NCBI RefSeq assembly: GCF_014692515.1
Contig: NZ_JACOIK010000002.1
Coordinates: 62,001-126,000 of the forward strand
Direction: 5' to 3'
DNA from: Sphingobacterium micropteri
GTDB lineage: Bacteria > Bacteroidota > Bacteroidia > Sphingobacteriales > Sphingobacteriaceae
DNA length: 64,000 nucleotides
Position numbers and translations under genes: made by a program. The notes under the pieces were generated by a model. That model was not told the origin of the DNA, searched no databases, and saw only the letters and a list, made by a program, of their open reading frames with translations. Below, in pieces: positions 57,272-64,000 of the stretch. Positions within the stretch are counted from its first letter, which is position 1; each line of letters opens with the position of its first letter.

Positions 57272-59458
57272 ATGATAGCAAAAAAGATGACTCTATATAC
57301 CAAAAGTGCACGAGTTCTGATATTACTAAGCTTTATTTGTTTAGTCTACCCCCGCTTAGGGCTGGCACAAGATACCACCAAAACGGTATCGCAGCAAAAG
57401 CAAATAGACGAAGTACACGTCCTAAAAAAAACCGAAGCCCGTGCAACAAAGGAAGAACCATTCAATGTCAATGTTATTGAAACAAAGCGTTATTTTAATT
57501 CGACGTTAGACCTTAACCAGCTGCTTACCCGGACCACCGGTATCCGTGTTCGGGAAGATGGTGGGCTAGGGTCCAGTTTCAATTTTTCGTTAAATGGTTT
57601 TAGTGGCAAATCGCTCAAATTCTTCCTGGATGGTATTCCGATGGATAACTTCGGCTCGTCCCTTTCGTTGAATAATTTCCCGGCGAGTATGGCCGAACGC
57701 GTCGAAGTGTACAAAGGCGTCGTTCCCATATCGTTAGGTGCCGATGCCTTGGGCGGCGCAATCAATATCATTACCCGGAGCAATGCCAACTACATGGATG
57801 CCTCCTATAGTGTAGGGTCTTTTAACACGCATAAAGCCGGCTTGAACGGCGCTTATACCGATACCCAAACAGGATTATCCTTCCGGTTTAACGGCTTCTA
57901 TAACTATTCGGACAATAATTATAAAGTAAACGTCGAGCCTATCCGAGATCGGGTGAAGCTTCCCGAGCAGGAAGTGGAGCGGTTCCATGATGGGTATAGT
58001 TCGCTGGGCGGACAAGTGGAGTTTGGCGTGCGCGACAGAACATTCGCCGACCAACTTTTCATTGGCTTATTGGCGGCACAAAATGATAAAGATGTACAGA
58101 CCGGTGTTACGATGGAACAGGTCTTTGGTGCCATGACCAGGGAAAGTACTTCTATTATCCCTACCGTTAAATACAAAAAGGATAATGTATTTATCCAAGG
58201 TCTTGACTTCAATCTCTACGGAGCTTATAACATGACCAGAAACGGATTTGTTGACACGGTTGGGCTCACGTATAACTGGCTGCAGGAAACAACACCCCGG
58301 AGTGGTGGAGCTGAGGGCAGCAGAACACAACTAAAACAACGCGATAACGAGGGCTTACTCAGTGCAAATCTGGCGTATGCCCTACATCCCGACCATTCGT
58401 TGGCACTGAACTACGTGCTGACGGATTTCCATAGGAAATCGAGTGATGTGGAGCAACCAAACAATGTTACGCTTAAAATGCCGCAACGTCTGCGTAAACA
58501 AATCCTGGGCTTAGGATTGGATAGCCGTTTCGGGCCGTTACGCACGAATATATTTACAAAATATTATGGTTTACATGCCGAATCATTTGAAAATGTAAAC
58601 GTCGAAAATACCTCCAACTATATCGAGACTAGCAGCAGCCAGAATAATTTGGGTTACGGTGTCGCCGGGACGTATTTTTTTCTACCACGTTTACAAGCAA
58701 AAGCGTCTTATGAGCATACTTACCGTTTGCCCGAACCTACCGAACTTTTGGGAGACGGGCTCTTCACGATACGCAATGAAAAACTGAAGCCCGAAAAAAG
58801 TGATAATATCAACCTCGGTGGATTGTATGCATTTACTGTTCATAAAAATCATAACGTTCAGGCAGAAGCGAATTTTATCTACCGCAACTCCAAAGACTAT
58901 ATCCGGTTGGAGCAGGCGCGCAACCAGCCAACTAACCGTAAGTTTATCAACGTAGGCGATGTCAAGACCACCGGGATAGAAGGTGAGATCCGTTACAGTT
59001 GGAAAAACCTGCTCTACAGCAGCATCAACCTCAGTTACCAGAACATTATTGACAAAACAGAATTCATCTACACCGAAACATTAAGCGGTAATTTGGTGAC
59101 TCCAAACCTCAACTATGGATACAAAGTCCCCAATATCCCGTATCTGTTTGGTAACGTCGATTTAGGACTGCGCTTACAAGATTTGGGTGGAAAGGGACGC
59201 GTAGCCAACATCCAATACCTCCTAAATTTTATTGAGAAGTATTATCTCACGCCAGAACAACTTGGTGCCAATAATCCCGATATGATACCACGTCAGTTCG
59301 CCCATAGTGTCATGGCAGACTATGCTATTGCAGGAGGCAAATACAATATCGCGGTCGAATGTCATAACCTGACGGATAGCCGGCTTTTTGATAATTACAG
59401 AATGCAAAAACCGGGACGTTCCTTTATGTTAAAAATCAGATATTTTATACATAATTAA
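57272..59458 (+). CDS. TonB-dependent receptor (FecA-like), iron locus 2
   Basis: A 728-residue importer from the ATG at 57272 (MIAKKMTLYTKSARVLIL) or 57287. The earlier start at 57230 is a TTG inside the -7 element and cannot be right. It lacks the carboxypeptidase-like domain of the paralogue at 38656. The plug carries NQLLTRTTGIRVREDGGLGS, LDGIPMDNFGSSLS and EVYKGVVPISLGADALGGAI, and the barrel ends RSFMLKIRYFIHN. Its partner lipoprotein follows after 12 bp. Substrate is probably a ferric siderophore. Confidence 0.88.
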   Translation: MIAKKMTLYTKSARVLILLSFICLVYPRLGLAQDTTKTVSQQKQIDEVHVLKKTEARATKEEPFNVNVIETKRYFNSTLDLNQLLTRTTGIRVREDGGLGSSFNFSLNGFSGKSLKFFLDGIPMDNFGSSLSLNNFPASMAERVEVYKGVVPISLGADALGGAINIITRSNANYMDASYSVGSFNTHKAGLNGAYTDTQTGLSFRFNGFYNYSDNNYKVNVEPIRDRVKLPEQEVERFHDGYSSLGGQVEFGVRDRTFADQLFIGLLAAQNDKDVQTGVTMEQVFGAMTRESTSIIPTVKYKKDNVFIQGLDFNLYGAYNMTRNGFVDTVGLTYNWLQETTPRSGGAEGSRTQLKQRDNEGLLSANLAYALHPDHSLALNYVLTDFHRKSSDVEQPNNVTLKMPQRLRKQILGLGLDSRFGPLRTNIFTKYYGLHAESFENVNVENTSNYIETSSSQNNLGYGVAGTYFFLPRLQAKASYEHTYRLPEPTELLGDGLFTIRNEKLKPEKSDNINLGGLYAFTVHKNHNVQAEANFIYRNSKDYIRLEQARNQPTNRKFINVGDVKTTGIEGEIRYSWKNLLYSSINLSYQNIIDKTEFIYTETLSGNLVTPNLNYGYKVPNIPYLFGNVDLGLRLQDLGGKGRVANIQYLLNFIEKYYLTPEQLGANNPDMIPRQFAHSVMADYAIAGGKYNIAVECHNLTDSRLFDNYRMQKPGRSFMLKIRYFIHN

Positions 59459-59470
59459 TTCAAAATAGAT

Positions 59471-60712
59471 ATGAAAACAATCAAGCAATACACAAAGAAA
59501 GCATTGGTACTTGCACTGCTATTTTCCGCAGCAGCCTGTACCAAAGATGATAATTCCGGACCCGACGAAAAGAACGAACCACTCATAGAAGGTACAGAAA
59601 CATTTGTGCTTGGTGTGGGCGTTACAGATGCCGAAAACAACTCGACAAATTATATCGTACACACGAAGGATTTACTGAGCGGAAAAATTTCATTGCTGAA
59701 TAACGGTATTCTGCAAGAAGGTTACCGTGAGTATTTCACTATCGGCAACCAATTTTACGCCATTGGCGGGTTAGGTGTCAATAATGTAGACGCCTACTAT
59801 ATCGATACCGATAGCCGCTTAAAGGCGAAAAGAGGCATGGTTTTCCAAAATGGCAGTGATGGTTACATCAGTGCGGATAATGGCAATACGCTTCTAGGTG
59901 TAAATTTAGCAACGGATGATAGCTTCAACGGCAATGTAGAGTTTACGACGGTAGACGTTGCAGGGTATAAAGTAAACAAAGTAGCGACGGTACCCGCCAA
60001 AGACGTATACAAACCAGCAGACGATAGCCACGGTTGGAAAAATAGTGGTATTGTGATCAGGGGAAACCAGGCATTCCAGACGATTTTCCCAATGGGGGCA
60101 GACTGGGCAACGCCTAAAGTCGATGAGGTCATGGTTGCGGTATACAGTTATCCTGATTTCCAGTTTCAGAAATTGATAACCGATACACGTACAGGCCCTG
60201 CGGGCGCACCTTTGACACGTTCAGGTATCTTCCTGACCGAATCAGGCGATATGTATACCTTGTTTCATGCTGGTTATGGTTTCGATCATAAAACGACGTT
60301 GAAAGATCCAGCAATCTTAAAAATAAAGGCGGGAACAGAAGAGTTTGATAAAGATTATCACTTTAAAACAACCGGTATTCCAAATGGTGGAAAATTGATT
60401 AAAGCAACCTATGTCGGCAACAATAAATTACTCGCACAGATCTATACAAAAGAAACTACCAGCCAATGGGATCAGACAGATCTAAAATACGTGATCGTTG
60501 ACTTGGTTGAGGAGACTATCACAGCCGTAGCAAACTCTCCTATATATACTTACTCAGAAGAGGCGTTTGTTGTTGGGGATAAAGCATATTTACCCGCGAA
60601 GGTAGGAGCTTCCCTAAATGTTTACGAAGTTGACATCCCGACAGCCACGGCTAAAAAAGGTGTCGAGATAGAAGCAACTTACATCAAAGGCATCGGTAAG
60701 CTTAGCAAGTAA
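59471..60712 (+). CDS. DUF4374-family lipoprotein, locus 2
   Basis: A 413-residue lipoprotein (LALLFSAAACTKDDN, lipobox SAAAC) related to the protein at 41166, with propeller-like repeats (FVLGVGVTDAENNSTNYIV, YREYFTIGNQFYAIGGLG). It lies 12 bp after its receptor gene and ends the operon with a terminator. The function is presumably substrate capture for the receptor, as for locus 1. Confidence 0.85.
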   Translation: MKTIKQYTKKALVLALLFSAAACTKDDNSGPDEKNEPLIEGTETFVLGVGVTDAENNSTNYIVHTKDLLSGKISLLNNGILQEGYREYFTIGNQFYAIGGLGVNNVDAYYIDTDSRLKAKRGMVFQNGSDGYISADNGNTLLGVNLATDDSFNGNVEFTTVDVAGYKVNKVATVPAKDVYKPADDSHGWKNSGIVIRGNQAFQTIFPMGADWATPKVDEVMVAVYSYPDFQFQKLITDTRTGPAGAPLTRSGIFLTESGDMYTLFHAGYGFDHKTTLKDPAILKIKAGTEEFDKDYHFKTTGIPNGGKLIKATYVGNNKLLAQIYTKETTSQWDQTDLKYVIVDLVEETITAVANSPIYTYSEEAFVVGDKAYLPAKVGASLNVYEVDIPTATAKKGVEIEATYIKGIGKLSK

Positions 60713-60734
60713 AGATCATAAAAAATCATAAAAT

Positions 60735-60776
60735 AGCCAGTGCACCATGAAAATGGGCACTGGCTTTTCTTTTTAT
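60735..60776 (+). terminator. Terminator of iron locus 2
   Basis: AGCCAGTGC (60735-60743) pairs perfectly with GCACTGGCT (60757-60765), followed by TTTCTTTTT. Confidence 0.85.
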
Positions 60777-60915
60777 GTGGTTTGTTCTGCTTTATTGCCG
60801 GCTGGCTGGAGCGGAAAAGGTCGAATTTTAAGCTATGCTGAACGCATCTTTTCCTTTTTTGCTTTCCGTGTTTCTTTCGAAAAGTAGGTGATATTTTCTA
60901 TCTTGCGGGAATTAC

Positions 60916-60923
60916 TACCTTTG
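60916..60923 (+). promoter_or_regulatory. -7-like element almost touching the TPR gene start
   Basis: TACCTTTG at 60916-60923 is a perfect TAnnTTTG, but the ATG begins at 60926, so transcription would start at or after it. The mRNA would be leaderless, the match is chance, or the true start is downstream (for example the Met at 60965). Confidence 0.4.
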
Positions 60924-60925
60924 GA

Positions 60926-62599
60926 ATGCAACGAGTACGATTAACGCTTTTAGGGCTATTAACAATGGCCTTTACGACCTGTGGACAGCCGAATCACGAA
61001 ACGCTATTTACGGAAATTAACAGTGTATTGAATAGGAATGGTTCCTTGTCGGCAATAACCGCTCGCAATACCCTTGAAGAGGCGATATTAGCGGTCATGC
61101 TAAAAGTAGAAGAAACCAAGGAAAGGGCAAAGGATCACACCATCGTCGATCCCAAGATAGCATTGGCTTTTGAGAAAGCCGATTCCTTAGCGTCCACCTT
61201 AAATGTGCCCGGACTATCCATCTGGACAAATACCCAGATCGGTTTCTATTACTACAGTATGTCGTATTTACAGGAAGCATTTCCTTACTTCCTAAAATCA
61301 TCGCAAGCCATGTCCAGCACAGCACCTGCTACGCTGATTGATCCGTCCGACTGCTACACCAAAAACGGCTATTTTTTTGGAAATATCGGCGATCATTTAC
61401 GCGCTATTGCGTATCTTAACCGAGCGTTGTTGCTTGCGGATTCGTCTGCATTTGCGCAGTTACATTTTGCTATAGGAGGGGAGTATAGTGCTTTGGAAGA
61501 ATATGACAAGGCAGAAGAGCATTACCTTACCGCCAAGGAACTCGCTCAAGATATCGATCCGGTTCGTTACGCAAAAGTATTGGGGGAGCTGGCCTTTTTG
61601 GCCATGCGTTCTGCTGATTTTCCATCGGCGGAAGCGCTATTGCTGGAAGATATCCATCTTTCACGGTTACACCATGCAAACCGAAATTTAATGTTCGCGC
61701 AAATCCGGCTTGCGCATCTGTATGTGGACACCCAACAGTGGGAGGCTGCGCAGGCGTTGTTGGCAGAAGCGGATGCCTATACACGGAACAAGGCTAACCT
61801 CAGTGGCTTCTACGAAGACGTGTTGCAGCTCAAATTAGCTGTTGCCCATGCCCTTCACGATACCGTTGCGCAACTGGAGCTCTATCCGAAATTACAGGAC
61901 GTCCGAAACCGATTAAAAAATACCGATGGCGAAAATGCCGTGATGAAAGTCAACCTTGCCCTGCAACGTTCCAGGGCTGAGCGGGATTCCCTCGTGCATG
62001 CTGCCAAGCTGCAGCGGTCAAAGATGAATGTGTTTGCCTTAACGGGCGCATGCCTGTTATTATTGGTCATGGCTTTCCTGCTGTTTCGGAGTAAAAAACA
62101 GGCGCTCAAGCTGCAGCATGTCAAGTTCGAACGTAGCTTATTCCGTTTCCAGTTGGACAAACTGAAATCCGAAAAGAAATACGAGGATGCCCAACAGACT
62201 ATACAGGCCTATCTCACCTTTCTGAAAGAGCGAAATACAGCGATTGCGGAATTGAGAGGCGAGGTCGCCGAACTGAGCAGATCGAATTCAGCGGAAGTAA
62301 TAGAAAGAAAGGAAAGGTTGGAGCAGCTATTGGATGAACATCTGATGACGGAGGAAAATTGGCAACGTTTTAAGACCACGTTTATAAAGGAGTATGGCCC
62401 GTTTTACGCCAAAATCACCGCAACGCTACCACATCTTACCGAATCACAACTGCGTATTGTCCTGCTGCAAAAGCTCGGTCTCAATAATTACGGCATGGCG
62501 AATTTATTAGGGGTGGGGCAAGAGTCGATCAAAAAGGCTAAGCAGCGTCTGCGAAAAAGATATGGAAACCAGTATGACCAAGTGTTCGTAGAAGCTTAA
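60926..62599 (+). CDS. TPR-containing membrane-bound regulator with C-terminal HTH
   Basis: A 557-residue protein. A lipoprotein-like signal (LLTMAFTTCGQ) is followed by TPR repeats (about residues 60-340; for example EAFPYFLKSSQAM, EYDKAEEHYLTAKELA), one transmembrane segment (FALTGACLLLLVMAFLLF, about 372-390), a coiled coil (FERSLFRFQLDKLKSEKKY and onward) and a terminal HTH-like part (LPHLTESQLRIVLLQKLGLN, then NYGMANLLGVGQESIKKAK) of a LuxR/sigma-4 flavour. This layout is frequent in Bacteroidota; such proteins are thought to link envelope signals to transcription. Target unknown. Confidence 0.78.
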   Translation: MQRVRLTLLGLLTMAFTTCGQPNHETLFTEINSVLNRNGSLSAITARNTLEEAILAVMLKVEETKERAKDHTIVDPKIALAFEKADSLASTLNVPGLSIWTNTQIGFYYYSMSYLQEAFPYFLKSSQAMSSTAPATLIDPSDCYTKNGYFFGNIGDHLRAIAYLNRALLLADSSAFAQLHFAIGGEYSALEEYDKAEEHYLTAKELAQDIDPVRYAKVLGELAFLAMRSADFPSAEALLLEDIHLSRLHHANRNLMFAQIRLAHLYVDTQQWEAAQALLAEADAYTRNKANLSGFYEDVLQLKLAVAHALHDTVAQLELYPKLQDVRNRLKNTDGENAVMKVNLALQRSRAERDSLVHAAKLQRSKMNVFALTGACLLLLVMAFLLFRSKKQALKLQHVKFERSLFRFQLDKLKSEKKYEDAQQTIQAYLTFLKERNTAIAELRGEVAELSRSNSAEVIERKERLEQLLDEHLMTEENWQRFKTTFIKEYGPFYAKITATLPHLTESQLRIVLLQKLGLNNYGMANLLGVGQESIKKAKQRLRKRYGNQYDQVFVEA

Positions 62600-62611
62600 C
62601 AAAATAATAAC

Positions 62612-62642
62612 TTGCATTTTAGCAAATCATCGAGTACCTTTG
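62612..62642 (+). promoter_or_regulatory. Promoter of the second polysaccharide operon
   Basis: TTG (62612-62614), 20 bp and TACCTTTG (62635-62642) match the Bacteroidota consensus. The first gene starts at 62665, about 16 bases after the expected start point. Confidence 0.75.
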
Positions 62643-62664
62643 TTGCTCAATAAAGGAAAAGCGT

Positions 62665-63189
62665 ATGCTAGGTGCATTGATCACTTCCAAAACAAGATTA
62701 AAACTACTGATCAAATTTTTTGTATCGGCAGGTAACACGGGTTATCTACGGGGCATTGCCGAAGAATTTGATGAATCCACCAACGCCATCCGCAAAGAAC
62801 TAAATCAATTAACGGAGGCGGGTTTTTTAGAGCGGCAGCAGGAACAGAAGAAGGTGTTGTACCGGGCGAATATCGACCATCCGCTATTTAACCCTGTTCA
62901 GCGTTTAGTACATTCTTTTCTGGGTGTAGACAAGGTGGTCGACCATGTGATGGAGCGTGCCGGCGATGTGCAGGAAGTGATGCTGGTGGGCGCTTATGCC
63001 AAAGGGCAGGAATCCGATCAGCTGGAAGTCGTAGTATCTGGCGAAAACCTTAATAAAGATTATTTACAGAACCTCTCCGAGAAAACCGGGAAATTAATCA
63101 ACAAGGAAATCAGGATAAACTTCGAAAAACCCAGCAGTGGAGCGTATATCGTGGTTTATCAGAAAGGGCGGGAAAATCGAGTTAATTAA
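62665..63189 (+). CDS. Winged-helix regulator (ArsR-like) of the polysaccharide operon
   Basis: A 174-residue protein. The N-terminal winged helix reads LITSKTRLKLLIKFFVSAGN, then RGIAEEFDESTNAIRKELNQ and LTEAGFLERQQEQKKVLYRA. The C-terminal part (VQEVMLVGAYAKGQESDQLE, then VVVSGENLNKDYLQ) resembles a minimal nucleotidyltransferase-type fold found behind such helices. It is the first gene after a strong promoter and before the cytidylyltransferase-like gene, so it probably controls the operon. Effector unknown. Confidence 0.75.
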   Translation: MLGALITSKTRLKLLIKFFVSAGNTGYLRGIAEEFDESTNAIRKELNQLTEAGFLERQQEQKKVLYRANIDHPLFNPVQRLVHSFLGVDKVVDHVMERAGDVQEVMLVGAYAKGQESDQLEVVVSGENLNKDYLQNLSEKTGKLINKEIRINFEKPSSGAYIVVYQKGRENRVN

Positions 63190-63267
63190 CACTTGGCACT
63201 TTTATTGCTTATAGGGGGCAAAGTCTACCGGGGCAAAAAACATTGAACAGCAGATAAGAATAACATT

Positions 63268-63744
63268 ATGGAAAAAAAAGTTGTTAAAAAAAGAGAAGAT
63301 TATAATCCAGGCCCTCGCGTTGGGATTACGTTTTCCACTTTTGATCTATTGCACGCCGGGCACATTATGATGTTGGCCGAGGCAAAGCGCCAATGCGATT
63401 ATTTGATTTGCGGTCTGCAGATGGATCCGACGCTAGATCGTCCCGAGAAAAATGCACCTACACAGACGGTCGTAGAGCGTTACATCCAATTACGTGGCTG
63501 TGAATATGTAGATGAAATTGTCCCTTACTCCACCGAACAGGATCTGGAAGACATTCTGCGTTCTTTTAAACTGGATGTACGTATTGTGGGTGACGAGTAC
63601 AAAGACAAGAATTTTACGGGACGTAAATATTGTGAAGAAAAGGGTATCGAGCTTTACTTCAACAGCCGGGACCATCGTTTTTCTAGCTCTGGGTTGCGCA
63701 AGATTGTGTACGACAAAGAGAACGAAAAAAACGGAAAGAAATAA
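63268..63744 (+). CDS. Adenylyl/cytidylyltransferase family protein (TagD-like), copy 2
   Basis: A 158-residue paralogue of the protein at 5625. From EDYNPGPRVGITFSTFDLLH to SSSGLRKIV the two differ at only about four residues (Q/E, Q/K, Y/F types), yet the DNA differs at many third codon positions. HAGH is in the same place. The N- and C-terminal ends are unrelated (shorter, KNGKK end). It is followed after 3 bp by a nucleotide-sugar dehydrogenase gene, so it belongs to a second polysaccharide operon. Confidence 0.85.
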   Translation: MEKKVVKKREDYNPGPRVGITFSTFDLLHAGHIMMLAEAKRQCDYLICGLQMDPTLDRPEKNAPTQTVVERYIQLRGCEYVDEIVPYSTEQDLEDILRSFKLDVRIVGDEYKDKNFTGRKYCEEKGIELYFNSRDHRFSSSGLRKIVYDKENEKNGKK

Positions 63745-63747
63745 AGC

Positions 63748-64000
63748 ATGAAAAAGGTTGCCGTCATTGGTCAAGGTTATGTGGGATTGCCCCTGGCAAT
63801 CGAGTTTGCGCATCATTTTCCGGTGGTTGGTTTCGATATCAATGAAGAGCGTGTGCGCGAGTTGACGGATGGAATCGATCGAACCCAGGAGGCTGATATC
63901 GAAAAACTAAAAGCGGCTTTGATAGGCAACCCGATCCTAGAAACCTCGACTTTAGATGGGGCTTCGGTTCAACAATTTACGGATGCCCGGTATGACGAAA
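63748..64000 (+). CDS. Nucleotide-sugar dehydrogenase, UDP-HexNAc type (3' end outside window)
   Basis: The ATG at 63748 starts MKKVAVIGQGYVGLPLAIEF, the NAD-binding motif (GQGYVGLP) of the WbpA/WbpO/TviB group that oxidises UDP-N-acetylhexosamines to uronic acids. The frame continues as ELTDGIDRTQEADIEKLKAA, where the T/TxE segment is typical of this group, and runs off the window. It differs from the UDP-glucose dehydrogenase at 4214 (GAGYVGGP). It is the third gene of the second polysaccharide operon. Confidence 0.85.
   Translation, partial: MKKVAVIGQGYVGLPLAIEFAHHFPVVGFDINEERVRELTDGIDRTQEADIEKLKAALIGNPILETSTLDGASVQQFTDARYDE

Overview
The window looks like chromosomal DNA of a Bacteroidota bacterium, most likely a Sphingobacteriaceae relative (Sphingobacterium/Parapedobacter-like). 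The basis is two SusC/SusD pairs, a hybrid two-component sensor of the HTCS type, FecA-like receptors paired with DUF4374 lipoproteins, a DUF6266-type protein, promoters of the Bacteroidota form (TTG/TTTG, about 19-20 bp, TAnnTTTG) and almost no Shine-Dalgarno sequences. No rRNA, tRNA, integrase or CRISPR array was seen.

Layout. (1) 1-6140: end of a capsule/exopolysaccharide operon (WecG/TagA transferase, GDP-mannose synthesis, epimerase-like protein, Wzi, UDP-glucose dehydrogenase, cytidylyltransferase-like protein). (2) 6200-15650: a worn accessory island of toxin-antitoxin and Fic modules, DUF4143 ATPases and gene fragments, with duplicated blocks and private iteron-like operators. (3) 15660-16577: a strong promoter followed by a rod-like structured RNA candidate (6S-like) and further inverted repeats. 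(4) 16578-22533: TlpA-like/DUF3738 protein with a SusC/SusD pair. (5) 22614-25423: small secreted protein, membrane protein and AraC regulator, all on the minus strand.

(6) 25558-31627 is the most interesting block. A 42-residue double-glycine peptide gene, missing from ordinary gene calls, sits downstream of two perfect 9-bp direct repeats with a 12-bp spacer (LytTR-site geometry). It is followed by a hairpin, an LpxL-like acyltransferase homologue, a LytS-like kinase, a LytTR regulator and an HTH protein. A palindrome-rich stretch follows, then a DUF6266 protein and three overlapping genes with holin, endolysin and one-piece spanin features. I read this as a candidate peptide-signalling circuit next to, and perhaps controlling, a phage-type lysis/export cassette.

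(7) 31769-36194: sensor kinase, membrane protein and LuxR-type regulator. (8) 37133-38375: CpsB-like phosphatase and a truncated priming glycosyltransferase. (9) 38656-44854 and 55968-60712: two paralogous iron-uptake loci (TonB receptor, DUF4374 lipoprotein, PepSY membrane protein) whose three promoters share a Fur-like palindrome. (10) 44921-55915: a glycan utilisation locus (HTCS, SusC, SusD, BNR-repeat hydrolase, clan-A glycosidase). (11) 60926-64000: TPR signalling protein, then the start of a second polysaccharide operon with a near-identical paralogue of the cytidylyltransferase-like gene and the beginning of a nucleotide-sugar dehydrogenase.

All family names come from motif recognition without database searches. 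Starts are often uncertain because ribosome-binding sites are weak in this phylum.
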